Below are positions 27,957 to 39,344 of a stretch of 64,000 bases of DNA, one piece after another; within the stretch, counting starts at the first letter, position 1; each line of letters starts with the position of its first letter. This stretch comes from Spirogloea muscicola. Its lineage: Eukaryota; Streptophyta; Zygnematophyceae; Spirogloeales; Spirogloeaceae. Location of the stretch: contig WELB01000181.1 in NCBI GenBank assembly GCA_009602725.1, positions 222,667 to 286,666 of the forward strand, read 5' to 3'. Below the pieces are notes generated by a model. The model made no database searches. It worked only from the letters and a program-made list of their open reading frames with translations, and was not told the DNA's origin. The translations under genes and the position numbers were made by a program.

Positions 27957-30900
27957 AGCGCGCTTGCCAGCAGCAGGCCAATCGTGCTGCACAGACGCGG
28001 GCCTCGTCCGCAGCGGGCGGCCGCGGCCGTGGTGGCAGCCCAGGCCGGCGTGTCCCAGCAGGGCCGACCCCTCCAGGTCCCCAACACTGGCAATGGGCGG
28101 CGGACCTCGACCTGGATGTGGTCCACCGGCAGGAGGCTCTCCCACTCCTGCGCCATGTGCCGCGGTGGGCGCGCCCACACCTGCGCCGCGCCCTCCGCCC
28201 CGTTCTGCAGCGCATCGTGGTCGACCACAGGGACGCGGCCGCCTGGAAAGTCTTCATCCTCTTCCCCAGGCTGCTGCTCGGGCGAGCACCCACCCAGGGC
28301 CCCGGCCAAGGCCGCCAGCTGCTCCTGGACCGCATCTACCTCTTTGAGTGCGGGCGATGGGAGGAGCTCTTGGCGCGGCACGACGCTGCAGTGGCTGCAG
28401 CCTCGGCAGGCCGCCGCACTTCGCAGACAGGGCCTTCGTCTGACACGGCGGCCAGTGTCCGCCGCGCTCTCCGGTATGGCCATGCCGGGGAGCTCTCAAG
28501 AGCCGTCCAGGCGCTCGATGATTCGGTGTTGGCGCCGGCGACTGAGGCCACGCGGGAAGCCCTCTCGTCCCTCCACCCCCCGGCGCGCTCTCCCCTGCCT
28601 TCGTGGTTGGCTTCCTACGTTCCGCAGGCGGAGGTGGCCCTTGATGCGGCAGCCTTCCGCAAGGCCTTGCAGAGCAGCCGGCGCGCAGCTGCAGGCGGCC
28701 CCTCGCGCATGGTCACGGAGCATCTGAGGGAGCTCTTCCTCGAGGGGGACGAGGCGGACTTTCGGGCGCTGCACCAGGTGTGCCAACACATGGCCCGGGG
28801 TCACATCCCTGCCAGCATCCGCAGTGTGCTCTGCGCCAGCACCCTGCTAGCCCTCAGCAAGGCCAATGGTGGCGTCCGCCCCATCGCCATCGGCGAGGTT
28901 CTGTCCCGCCTGGTGGGCCGGGCACTCTGGCAACAGCACGCCGCTGCGGCCCAGACACATCTGGCCCCCCACCAGTATGGCGCAGGCCTGCGGAGCGGCG
29001 GCGAAGCAGTGGTCCATGGGGTGCGGGCCTCCCTCGACTTGCACCCCGAGTGGGTGGTGTTGGCAGTGGACGTCCGCAATGCTTTCAACTGCGTCGACCG
29101 CGCAGCTGTCGCCGAGGAGCTCCGTGACGCCTTCCCCACCCTGCTGCCGTTCTTCCGGCTGGGCTACGGCCAGCCCAGTGATCTCATATGGCGGCTTGGC
29201 GCCGGAGGGGTGGAGGTCCTTCAGTCCTCCACAGGCACGCGTCAGGGGGACCCGCTGGCGGGGTTCTTCTACGCGCTGGCCCACGACCGCGCCTTGAAGG
29301 CCACGGCAGCTGCTCACCCGGGCGTCCTCATGCCCACATATGCCGACGACACCACCCTAGTCGGGCCCGCGGACGAGGTCTTGGCTGCCTTTGCCACCCT
29401 CGAGGCACAGCTGCCGGAGATCGGCCTGGACATCCGCGCGTCGAAGTGCAGCGCTTGGTCCCCACGAGGGTTGCCAGCCTCCCTCCGCCTACCCTCCGGC
29501 TGTCAGACACCAGCGGGGGGCCTCCCACTCCTCGGGGTTCCCTTGGGCTCTCCGGCCTTCGTGGACGAGCAGCTGCGGAGCAAGCTGCAGGAGCAACTCA
29601 GGCCGGCGGCCCGCCTCCCGGAGCTGCGCGACATGCAGCTGGGGCTCGCCATGCTGACGCGAAGCATTGCCCAACGGCCTCAGTACCTGGCGCGAGCCCT
29701 ACCCCCCTCCCCGGCGGCGCAGGCTGCCTATGCAACCTTTGATGCAGGTATCCTCGCCAGCGCAGCGGCCCTGATCCAACACCCGGCCTTCCTGGCGACG
29801 CCGGCTGCCGTGCACCAGGCCTCCCTGCCTGTGAGCCGCGGGGGTCTGGGCTGCCGTCCGCTGGCTCGTGCCTGCCGGGCAGCACACCTGGGGAGCTGGG
29901 CGCAGGTTGCATCGTCGGTGGCCCAGCATTTCATCCGGCATGGGGGTCGCCTTCTGGAGCTGGCGGCAGCGGTGTGGAGACTGGCCCGTACCCCTTCCAG
30001 GCGGCTCTCCGCTCTGCCAGGGATGCGCTGCTTGCAGATCACCCTGCCCTGGGGCCGCGGGCCGTCCCGTTCGCGCACCTCGCGCGCACGGCCGACCTCC
30101 GGGCCCAAGCTCGCTTCATGGCGGAGGTGGATGCGGCCTCTTTCTCCACGGCGATGGGGCTTTTGTGTCCGGACGACCTCCGGGGGCGCGCGCGGCTGCT
30201 CTCGGCGTCCTCACCAGGGGCGGCTGCCTGGTTGTCTGCCCTGCCGATCCACGACGCAGTTCGGATGCCGGACGACGCCTTCCGCACAGCGGTGCACCGC
30301 CTCCTCGGCCTCCACCCCCCCTGCCTCAGTGGGGTACAGCAGTGTGAGTGTGGCGAGCGCGGTTCCGACGCGGCATCGTTGGCAGCTCACATGCTTAGGT
30401 GCGCATGGGGCGGGGAGCGGACAGGAACGCACGACCTGCTGCGAAATGCCATGTTTGGCATCTTCGTCGAGGCCAGTCATGCGGTGGCGCTCGAGAACAC
30501 GAGCGTCATGCCTCCGACTGCTGGGGCGGATGGCCGCATCCACACCCGGCGCGCCGACCTCGTCGCCAGCGCGCTCGGCGGGGGGCCTCGGCTCATCGCA
30601 GACGTCGTCACCACTGACAGCTTTGCTTCCAGCAGCGCAAAGCGCTCGTCGGAGGAGGCGGGCTACGCAGTCGGCCAAGCGGCGGGCGAGAAGGAACGGA
30701 AGTACTCGGACCACCCAGTGGGCGACGAGTTCATTCCACTGGCAGTGGACGTGCACGGAGCCTTTGGCTCCAAATGGCTTGACTTGCTCCACCGCCTGGC
30801 GCGGCGTGCAGCGGCCCGCCGCCTCGGGCAGCAGGGCGAGCAGCCCGGCTTCAACGTAGCCGGGTCCCTCGCTCAGGTGTTCCGTATGCGTTTGGCTCGA

Positions 30901-31222
30901 TGCAGCGGTCCCTTGCCTTCGCGGTTCACTTGCGCGCAGGCCGAGCTTTGGCGGCGGCCTCCGGCTTCCGTCAGGGCGACGTCTTTCCACCAGCTAGCTA
31001 CTCGGATCTACACCTCCTGTCTAGAGGTTACTGAGCGTTCCCTGGCTGATGTCTTAGTCCTAGTCGTTCGCACTCAAGCTCCCTCAGACCTTGTCCATTC
31101 TTTTGGGCTGGCCTTTCCCAGCCACTAGTCAATCTGGCCACGCTTTCTCTCGTCCTTTGTCGATTCTTTTTTGGGCTGGCTTTTCCAGCCCCTATTCTCA
31201 ATGGGCGAGCACTTTCTTCTGC
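27957..31222 (+). mobile_element. RLE-E non-LTR retrotransposon, nearly full length
   Basis: Begins inside the second zinc finger (HERACQQQ) and is then open through the reverse transcriptase. Visible motifs: GGVRPIAIGEVLSRL, the motif-A aspartate in VLAVDVRNAFN (about 29060), GTRQGDPLAG (29236), YADDTT (about 29340), the thumb, the zinc knuckle CECGERGSDAASLAAHMLRC (about 30341), and the restriction-like endonuclease HTRRADLVAS ... GGGPRLIADVVTTDSF (about 30540-30620). The protein ends LLSRGY (stop 31032-31034). The reading frame shifts twice, near 29970 and near 30900. The 3' UTR carries a TTCTTTTGGGCTGGCC tail-like block and then the terminal stem-loop (31173-31191). R2-like elements of this type insert by target-primed reverse transcription. 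Confidence 0.92.
31173..31191 (+). other. Conserved 3'-terminal stem-loop (representative)
   Basis: GGGCTGG, a short T-rich loop, CCAGCCC. The same hairpin occurs near the 3' end of RLE-A (21505-21523), RLE-B (62876-62894) and, with a slightly longer loop, RLE-C (17248-17267). It is followed 10-15 bases later by AATGGGCGAGC (A, B, E) or ATTGGGAGAGCC (C) and a final TTTCTTCT-like end. The position fits a recognition structure for the reverse transcriptase. Confidence 0.7.
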
Positions 31223-31267
31223 CGGCTCTAGCTCCTCAGCTTGGCTTGTCGGACGTGCATGTGCCCA

Positions 31268-32330
31268 CTCGTGGGTACCGGAATAAGAAGTGGCTCTCCC
31301 AATGGGGGCAAGGGCTGTGATAAGCCAGCCCGAAAAGAAACGACGAGGCTCGAAGGGCCAAACTACGAATGGGGTAGGACGAAGCACTCAACAAGTACGA
31401 GTCAGGAGCCGCAGATCCAGAAGGCTAGCTGCCGGAAAACAATCCCCCTGACGAAAGCCAGAGGCTGCAGCGAGAGCACAGTCAGCCCGCAGGTGCAAGG
31501 CGTGTAGGGCCATGGACAGCCGAAGGGGACTGGACAAGTGCGCACAGTAGACCTGGGCCAGTGAGCCATCGGCGTTGATGTCAGCTTGCTCACCTCGCCG
31601 GCGGGACACAGCGTGCCGCGCAAGCCTGGCTAGCAGGTCGAGCTGCTGGACCCAAACGCCCCGTGCACATCCACGGCCAGCGGTGCAAACTCGTCCCAGG
31701 CCGGGTGGTCAGCGTGTTTCGCCGCCTTGCTGCGAGCTGCGTTCGCCGCAGCATAGCCAACCCTCGAGGCAAAAGCCTCGGATTGGATCGATCCACCCCA
31801 TCAGTGGTGTCCACATCTGCAATGTGGACACGCGCGGGCCGCCGCCCGGCGTGTAGGCCACGAAGTCGACGCGCCGCGTGTGGAGTTCGTCCACCTTCTG
31901 CAGGGTTGGCATAATGGAAGTGTTCTCCAACGCCACCGCGTACCCGCCTCCAGGAAACCGCCGTACATGGCATGATTGAGGAGGTCGTGGGCAGCAGTGC
32001 GTTCAACTCCAGTTGCGCAGCGGAGGACATGAGCCGCCAACTCTGCTGGATCCGCCAATCGTGCCGCGCACTCCCACTGCAGCACGCCCAAAGGACAGAG
32101 CGGGGGGAGTCCCAGCAGGCGATGGATTGCCATGCGGCATCCTAAGTGCGTCGTAGAGCGGAAGGGCGGAGAGCCAGGCCGCCGCGCCAGGGGAGGAGGC
32201 CGATCGCAGCCGGGCATGCCCACGCATGTCTGTCAAAGGAAGGAGCTGCAGCGTGGCCGTGAAGGCCGCCTTGTTGAACTCCGCCGTGGAACGCGCCTGT
32301 GCCCGCAAGTCAGTGGAGTGGGCTCACAGC
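31268..32330 (-). mobile_element. RLE-C non-LTR retrotransposon, 5'-truncated
   Basis: Minus orientation. The 3' UTR and stem-loop are at 31280-31345. The endonuclease half extends from the LLTRTC end near 31388 to about 32308 (MRAQARSTAEFNKAAF), with the zinc knuckle (CAARLADPAELAAHVLRC) and HTRRVDFVAYTPGGG. The reading frame changes at least three times (around 31600, 31830 and 32130). Confidence 0.85.
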
Positions 32331-32699
32331 TGGCTCATCACAGCCCTTGCCGCCATTGGGAGAGCCACTTTCTTCTTTCACAGCCATCAGAAGAAAGTGC
32401 TCGCCCATTGAGAATAGGGGCTGGAACAACCAGCCCGAAAAAGAATGAACAGAGTACGGGAAGGGGGCCAGGGGAAGCGCTAAGTAACAGAAACAAAGCC
32501 GCTACGAGACACTCAGTAACCCCTGCTAAGCAGCCGCAGATCAGAGATGCTGGGCTCCTGGAAGTGGGTCCCCTGGCCAGAGCCAGAGGCAGCAGCGAGG
32601 GCTCTGCCGGCACGAAGGTGCAGCGCCCGGGCCATGGACCTCTGCAGCGAGACGGCCAGGCGCATTCGATACACTTGCGCCAGCGACCCGGCTGCAGGG
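32331..32699. mobile_element. RLE-C tail facing an RLE-A fragment
   Basis: A short plus-oriented C-type tail (32331-32385, ending GAGCCACTTTCTTCTTT) is followed by a minus-oriented RLE-A 3' end (32390-32699) with stem-loop, UTR and the last about 60 codons. The two are tail to tail. Confidence 0.75.
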
Positions 32700-33344
32700 G
32701 TCGCCCTCCACAGCCATCGCCCTCCACTTCTTCATCTTCTGCTGGAAGCGACTTCCTTTTTGGGGGTGCGCAGGCGGCGGCAACACGCGGTGACGGCCGC
32801 CGTCGGGCAGACGGCGCGGGCAGCCGCCGTCATCGCGCGGCCGGGGGGTTTCCTGTCAATGTCCCCCTTAGCCAGCTCATTACCCCGTTACCAGGACATG
32901 TTTGTAAGGCTAGAATTTGCCTCCCCTCCGATTTCATGCGCACCGTTTCAATCGGGCGAAGCTTCTTCTTCTTCTTTTTCTTCTCGGGTCCGCCCTTAGC
33001 CAGATTGCCCCGTTACCGGGACCTTTGTAAGGCTGGATTTGGCCTCCTGTTCATTTTCATCGCACCGCACCGCGTGCCTTTCTCGGGGCTTTCTTCCTCG
33101 GGGACGTCGCCTGCAGTTTGCGCCGGGGTGCATGGCTGCCCTCTCTCGCCACTCCGCGGCCTCGCGCACTCGTCCCCGCGGCCAGCGTCCTGGCGCTGGC
33201 TACCGCGACGAGGACCGCCGCCATGCTCTTGGCCGCGGCCGGATGATTCGGCCCAGCTCCGCCCCGCGCTGGCCTCCACATCCCCGGCGGTGACGCGCCT
33301 TACCTTCTTAAAGACGTTCGAGGGTATCATCTCCGCCTCTGAGA
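32700..33344. other. No gene recognised
   Basis: Includes two related segments, TTAGCCAG-TTACCCCGTTACCAGGACAT (about 32867-32900) and TTAGCCAGATTGCCCCGTTACC (about 32995-33018), each followed by TTTGTAAGGCT. This is a diverged direct repeat of about 128 bp spacing that may come from an unrecognised element. No conserved protein was found. Confidence 0.4.
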
Positions 33345-33826
33345 GCCATCACGACCCTAGCCGACCTGCGAGTAAACACATATGCACGTCGAGTGTAGCC
33401 TAGATTGGCAAATGTTTTGAAGGAGAGTGTGGGACGAGGACCCAGACAGCCAAAGATGTCGATTGCCGCTGGCAGGAGCTGATCGCGTTGGGGATTATCG
33501 GAGTAGTGCCGCAGTTTTCTTTGTTCTGCACCGCCCACTGCGTGCCCAGCGATGTCTGTTGATGCTGGGCCTTATATGCCTCCGTAACAACAACGTCGAC
33601 CAGGGCCCGTGGTCCTCCACCAAGTTGCACGCCCACAATGTCAAAGTGTGCGGCGGTGATGACATCCCTGGGCGTCCGTGGTGATAGGCATGATATTTTT
33701 GACTTCCACGACCGCAAGGTAGCCGGCGTCGCGCATCAAGCCCGCCAGGGCATCGCGAAGGAGGTTGTGGATACACACCACTTCTGGTCCAGTAGGGCAT
33801 CTCAGCATGTGAGTGGCGAGCTCAGC
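33345..33826 (-). mobile_element. RLE-D non-LTR retrotransposon, endonuclease fragment
   Basis: Minus orientation: zinc-knuckle end and VVCIHNLLRDALAGL, PGGGLDARRRL, then GGGPRALVDVVVTEAYK, GGAEQRKLRHYSDNP and AAIDIFGCLGP, ending around NLGYTRRAYV. The C-terminus and 3' UTR are absent. The frame changes once near 33540-33700. Confidence 0.75.
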
Positions 33827-35600
33827 TGTAATGAACCAGCCGTTTGGTTAAGCCACATGGCTCTGGTTGCATTACATGACCGGCTATTTGGGCCCGCCAA
33901 GTGGCGGGCTGGCCAGCCGGGCAAGTGGCCCGCCCAGAGACGGGTCCAGCCCGTCCAGAAGTACTCCTCGCTAGGATCCGCCCGTTCCAAGGGAGGATCT
34001 TTGGCCTGCCGTCTGGCAGGCCATGGGGCGACCCGCTCACACCCCTGGAGGGGGGGGTGGCACAGGAAAGCACGAAGAGCCTTGAGCTTGGGGCTGAGGC
34101 TCGAGGGAGTTCGAACCGGTGAAGCCCAGGAGCAGCCTTGCCGCTGCTCGCCGCCGCAGCCGCCGCCGCACCTTGCTGCGGGGCCTGCTGCGCCGGCCTG
34201 CGCCCAGGAGGTGGAGTCGCCGCCGGACGGCGGCGCCACGGGGCCTGTCTTCCGCTGCGCCTATGCGCTAGTGCTTTGCCTGTGTAGTGGGTTGGTCCCT
34301 AAACCCCTACAGCCGAACTCAAGAAGGACTNNNNNNNNNNNNNNNNNNNNNNNNNNNNNNNNNNNNNNNNNNNNNNNNNNNNNNNNNNNNNNNNNNNNNN
34401 NNNNNNNNNNNNNNNNNNNNNNNNNNNNNNNNNNNNNNNNNNNNNNNNNNNNNNNNNNNNNNNNNNNNNNNNNNNNNNNNNNNNNNNNNNNNNNNNNNNN
34501 NNNNNNNNNNNNNNNNNNNNNNNNNNNNNNNNNNNNNNNNNNNNNNNNNNNNNNNNNNNNNNNNNNNNNNNNNNNNNNNNNNNNNNNNNNNNNNNNNNNN
34601 NNNNNNNNNNNNNNNNNNNNNNNNNNNNNNNNNNNNNNNNNNNNNNNNNNNNNNNNNNNNNNNNNNNNNNNNNNNNNNNNNNNNNNNNNNNNNNNNNNNN
34701 NNNNNNNNNNNNNNNNNNNNNNNNNNNNNNNNNNNNNNNNNNNNNNNNNNNNNNNNNNNNNNNNNNNNNNNNNNNNNNNNNNNNNNNNNNNNNNNNNNNN
34801 NNNNNNNNNNNNNNNNNNNNNNNNNNNNNNNNNNNNNNNNNNNNNNNNNNNNNNNNNNNNNNNNNNNNNNNNNNNNNNNNNNNNNNNNNNNNNNNNNNNN
34901 NNNNNNNNNNNNNNNNNNNNNNNNNNNNNNNNNNNNNNNNNNNNNNNNNNNNNNNNNNNNNNNNNNNNNNNNNNNNNNNNNNNNNNNNNNNNNNNNNNNN
35001 NNNNNNNNNNNNNNNNNNNNNNNNNNNNNNNNNNNNNNNNNNNNNNNNNNNNNNNNNNNNNNNNNNNNNNNNNNNNNNNNNNNNNNNNNNNNNNNNNNNN
35101 NNNNNNNNNNNNNNNNNNNNNNNNNNNNNNNNNNNNNNNNNNNNNNNNNNNNNNNNNNNNNNNNNNNNNNNNNNNNNNNNGAAGAGCGGCGCATGCAAGA
35201 GGTGGATGCCTCGTTGCACTTGATGCGCAAGAGCAGTGGCAACCCTGAGCATGGACTTGCTAGGGCCCATGCACCCCGCCAATTCTCCGGTCACGATGAT
35301 CGGGGAGGGTTGCAGCCATGGCTGGACGAAATGGACGAATGGTTCGTCTGCTCCAACACGGACGCGGGGGCACGCGTGCGCCTCGCTGCCACTTACCTCT
35401 CAGGGGAGCCCCGGGAGTGGTGGAACACCTTAAGGAAGAGCGCTACGCCCGAGGAGTCCGGTGGCTGGGACTTCTTCTGCAGCTCGCTTATGTCGGCGTA
35501 TGGTGACCCACACGCAGAGCTGCGCGCCCGCGATGAGCTGGATGCTCTCCGCATGAGGGGCGAGGGAAGCGAGGGCTTTGAGCCCTACGTGCCGCGACTC
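33827..35600 (+). mobile_element. Fossil LTR retrotransposon, second LTR family, with a Ty3-like gag piece
   Basis: An LTR-like segment begins TGTAATG at 33827 and runs to at least 34330, where the 850-base gap begins. It shares order and sequence blocks with 59979-60500 (the AAGTGGC-CCGCCC block, AGCAGCCTTGC, CTTCCGCTGCGCC). After the gap, 35181-35600 encodes a retrotransposon gag core (DEMDEWFVCSNTDAG, YLSGEPREWWNTL, LMSAYGDPHAELRARDEL). Linking the LTR to the gag piece across the gap is inference. The element is broken and is cut off by an RLE-D copy. Confidence 0.6.
34331..35180. other. Assembly gap (850 N)
   Basis: Undetermined bases between an LTR-like segment and a gag-like segment. 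Confidence 0.95.
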
Positions 35601-35601
35601 C

Positions 35602-37548
35602 GGCTGGCATATGGCCGCCCAGGGCGGCTGCTGTGGCAAGCCGGAGAGTCGTGGAAGACGTTGTGGTCATCTTCTGGCACACGCCAGGGGGATCTCCTTA
35701 GCCCAATCCTCTTTGCGTTGGCACATTGCCGGGCTATTCCGCGCACTCAAAGCCAACACCTAGACCTCCTTTTCCCTGCCTATGCGGATGACACACACAT
35801 CATTGGACCTCCAGCTGAAGTCATGGCGGCTTACCCCTTGTTCGTTCGCGAATTGGACCTGATGGGCCTGCGGGCTTTGCCCGTCCAAGAGCGTGGCCTG
35901 GTCCCCAAGCGGTCTCCCTGCCAACCTTCGAGAGAACCTTCAGCTCCCCCACGGCTGTCAGACCCCTGCCAATGGGCTGGCCATCCTCAAGGTCCCCTTC
36001 GGTACACCAGCTCACGTGGCGGTGGACTTGCGGGAACGCCTTCAAAAACACCTCGCCCCCCTCCCTTCCCTTCCCCTCCTTGGGGACACGCAGCTGGCGT
36101 TGGCCATCCTCACCAGCTGCATCGGCCAACGGGCTTGCTATCTACAACGGACAGTCGCCCCATCGGGCATGGTGGCGGAGCTCTACAAAGAATATGATGA
36201 CTCCCTTCAGCAGTCCCTGGCATCCCTACTACACTCTTCATCTTTCCCGTCAGCTTCAGCTTCCTCTTAGGCCTCCCTGCCTACTCGCATGGGCGGCCTT
36301 GGCTGCCGGTCGTTGGAGCAGAAGGCGCAAGCAGCCTTCCTGGGCTGCTGGCACCAGATCGCCTCCCTGCTCCCCATGCAGTTCCCTTGCCTCCACGACC
36401 CTGTACGCAATGTGGAGGAAGGCTCCTTCCCCTTCCAAGCGGATCTGAGGAGCATCCGCGACTCAGCCATCAGCTCTTTCCCCTCTCTCCAACCCCTACT
36501 CACGCCATACTCCGCCCTCGCCCAAGCTCTGATAGAGGGGCACAATCCAGACTGGTTACGGCAGTGGAAGACGAACGCCGCAGAAGGTTGAGGAGGCTGC
36601 CAGAGATTCAGAACGCTATGCAAGGAGCTTGGCAAGACTTACTTCTGTGGCCACACCTGGTGCCACTGACTGGATCACCTCACACGCCGTCGCCAACGCC
36701 TTCAGCATCAGCTCCGAGGCCTTTCGGACGTTGCTTCAACTCTTCCTCGGCCTCCCCCCCAACTGCCTGATTGAGGTGCGCCAGTGTGAGTGCGTCTTCC
36801 GTGCAGACGGTGCTGAGCTCGCCACTCACATGCTGAGATGCCCCACTGGACCAGAAGTGGTGGGCATCCACAACCTCCTTCGCGATGCCCTGGCGGGCTT
36901 GATGCGCGACGCCGGCTACTGTGCGGTCGTGGAAGTCAACAATATTATGCCTATCACCACGGACGCCCAGGGACGTCATTATTACCGCACACTTGACATT
37001 GTGGGCGTGCAACCTGGTGGAGGACCACGGGCCCTGGTCGACGTTGTCGTTAAGGAGGCATATAAAGACCCAGCATCGACACACATCGCTGGGCACGCAG
37101 TGGGCGGTGCAGAACAAAGAAACCTGCGGCACTACTCCGATTACCCCCAATGCGATCAGCCTGCCAGCGGCAATCGACATCTTTGGCTGTCGGGTCCTCG
37201 TTTCCACCTCTCCGTCAAAACATTGCCAATCTAGGCTACACTCGACGTGCATATGTATTTCCGGCTGAGATGGGCTTGCCAGCTGCATATCTGTCGGTCT
37301 TGCGACGACGAGTTTCGGCCTGTTTGCAGCGTGCTCAGGCTAGTGCCTTGCACCAGAAAGCTGGGCGAGCTCTAGTTGGTGGCAGAAGGGCTCCGTTTCT
37401 GGCATCTAGTACTCATGCATCGATTATTGACCTTCATGTTTTGGCCCGTGGTTATTTAGCGGGTCAATCTGCTGTAGGTGATGTAGATCTTTGGATGTGC
37501 TTACCCTTGTACTTGGCCATTTGGCCTACATTTGTTTCTAATACACGG
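35602..37548 (+). mobile_element. RLE-D non-LTR retrotransposon, 5'-truncated, longest copy
   Basis: Starts within the reverse transcriptase (AYGRPGRLLWQAG, SGTRQGDLLSPILFALAH, YADDTHIIGPP), then thumb, linker (RNVEEGSFPFQADLRSI), zinc knuckle CECVFRADGAELATHMLRC, endonuclease (HYYRTLDIVGVQ, GGGPRALVDVVVKEAY) and the C-terminal helix to VLARGY near 37455. The frame changes several times (about 35890, 36270, 36600, 37160). The stop usual after the terminal Tyr is not there. The 3' UTR has TTGTACTTGGCCATTTGGCC and TTGTTTCTAATACACGGAA. Confidence 0.88.
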
Positions 37549-37552
37549 AATT

Positions 37553-38423
37553 GTCCTCCAGCAGTCCATGGCCCACGCCTTGCATTTGCGTGCTGGCCAT
37601 GCTCTTGCTGCAGCTGGCTTTCGTCAGGGGGATTGCTTCTGTTGCTGCTTGCTTCCATGTGTGCTAGCTTTTGCGCTTTCCCTGGCCCCTTCGAACTTTG
37701 TTCATTCTTTGATCTGCGCTGGGCTCCAGCCACTGCCCTCTCCTGGAAGCGTTTTCCGAACGCGCCTGGCGGTATCGTTTCAACGCTCCCTTGCCCACGC
37801 CGTCCCATTGCGAGCAGGCCGTGCTATGGCCGCCGCCTCTGGGTCTCGGCGGAGTGCCACTTTCTCTGCAGCGAGCTATTCCGACCTGCTGTTGCTTCAC
37901 TCGCGGGTACCGAGCTTCCCTCTCCATTGTCTTGTGTTTTGTTGTGTTTTGTAGTGTAGTCCTTTATCGGCACCTCTTTCTTTGGCTTTGGACGTTGTCC
38001 ATTCTTTCCGGGCTGGCTTTGCCAGCCCCTCCAAGAAGAAAGTGCTCGCCCACAGAGAAGAGGGGCTGGCAAAGCCAGCCCAAAAACAATGGACAATGTC
38101 CAAAAGCCAAAGAAAGAGGGGCCGAAAAAGGACTAAACTACCAAACACGACAACACACTAGGGAAGCTCAGTACCCGCGAGTGAGCAACATCGGTTCGGA
38201 GTAGCTCGCACTTATCTATGGGCGAGCACCACCTTCTTCTTTTCTTCTTCCTTTGGCCCCTTCGGACCTTGTAAATTGGCTTCGGGCTGGCTGTTCGCAG
38301 CCCTTGCCCCCCCTTGGGAGAGCCACTTCTTCTGTAACGACGACATTAATGAGGCTCGTCGTTTACCAGGTTGCACGCCCACAATGTTCAGGGTGCGGCG
38401 ATGATGACGTCCTTGGCATCCGT
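37553..38423. mobile_element. Mosaic of RLE-C, RLE-B and RLE-D 3' fragments
   Basis: In order: plus RLE-C end (37553-37742: QSMAHALHLRAGHAL); plus RLE-B end (37743-38036: RLAVSFQRSLAHAV, stem-loop at 38009-38028); minus RLE-B tail (38037-38215), forming a palindrome-like tail-to-tail junction; plus RLE-C tail (38240-38333); minus RLE-D scrap (38335-38425) that continues beyond a solo LTR at 39329-39345. Confidence 0.75.
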
Positions 38424-38425
38424 GG

Positions 38426-39328
38426 TGTGACATCTCTGCTCTAATCACACAGTTAGAGTCAGAATGTCCTGGTTTGGATTCGAGCATAGGGTGTTTTGGA
38501 GACAACCCTCGTACAGGAGAACGCCAACGCACATACGCGAACAGAGCGCAGCGGAAGTCTTACCCTGAGGCACCGCCCTAGGGCGGTGACTCTACCAATA
38601 GACTTACAGAGAGCCGGCAGGTCCCGCAGCGATGAGCTGCGGCGACGGGCTGGCAGCAGCCGGCAGCAGCAGAGCTGTGGCGGCGGCGGCAGCAGCAGGC
38701 AGCAGCGGGGCTGGCTAGGCAGCCGCAGGGTTGTGTCTCTCTCGGGCGTCGGTCCCCTCTCCCCCCCCGGAGTCTGACCAAGGCCCACTACTTATAGTGG
38801 TTCTCCTGCCACCCCTCCCCTGAGGGTGTGACGAGGGTCGCCCCCAAGGCCCTCCCTTGGAGGGGCGGGCCTGACAAGGGGACACGACAAATACAACAGG
38901 CTGGCACACAGGGGCCAGTGGCCTTCAGCACGAGTCCAAGGGACTAGCGCCAAGAGGCCGGCGCGAGAGTCCAAGGGACTGGCGCGCTGGACAGTGACTA
39001 GCGCCAAGGAGGTGGCGCGCCAGGCCAATAGCCTGGCTCACGGGGTCAAGGGACTGAGGCCATGCAGCTATGAGGACTGGAGAGCTGGTCAATCCGGTCG
39101 GCCCGCGGGGCGCCGGCCTGACGGAGAGCTGACCCACCCGGCCGGCCTGCAGGGCGTGAGCCCGAGGCGTGCCGACAGGGTACGGAGCCCGGGACCCTCG
39201 ATTCGTACTTAGCTACACGGAGTGCAGCCCAGCTACCCGCACCGTTTGGGACTCCAAACGGTAGATACGTTACGCTCATGTAAGGTTATCGCGCGCCGTT
39301 GGCACCTTCAAACGGCGGAACCGTTACA
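38426..39328 (-). mobile_element. Solo LTR of the chromovirus-associated family, 5-bp duplication
   Basis: A 903-bp LTR in minus orientation with TGTGACATC at one end and CGTTACA at the other (TG...CA when read either way). It is flanked by the perfect 5-bp target duplication CGTGG at 38421-38425 and 39329-39333, and sits inside an RLE-D fragment. No internal region remains, so it is a solo LTR fossil, probably from recombination between two LTRs. Confidence 0.88.
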
Positions 39329-39344
39329 CGTGGTGATGGGCGAC

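Noticed and set aside
33638-36197. Long plus-strand frames spanning 34331-35180
   Set aside because: The gap of 850 N keeps them open; the flanks belong to an LTR, a gag piece and an RLE-D copy.
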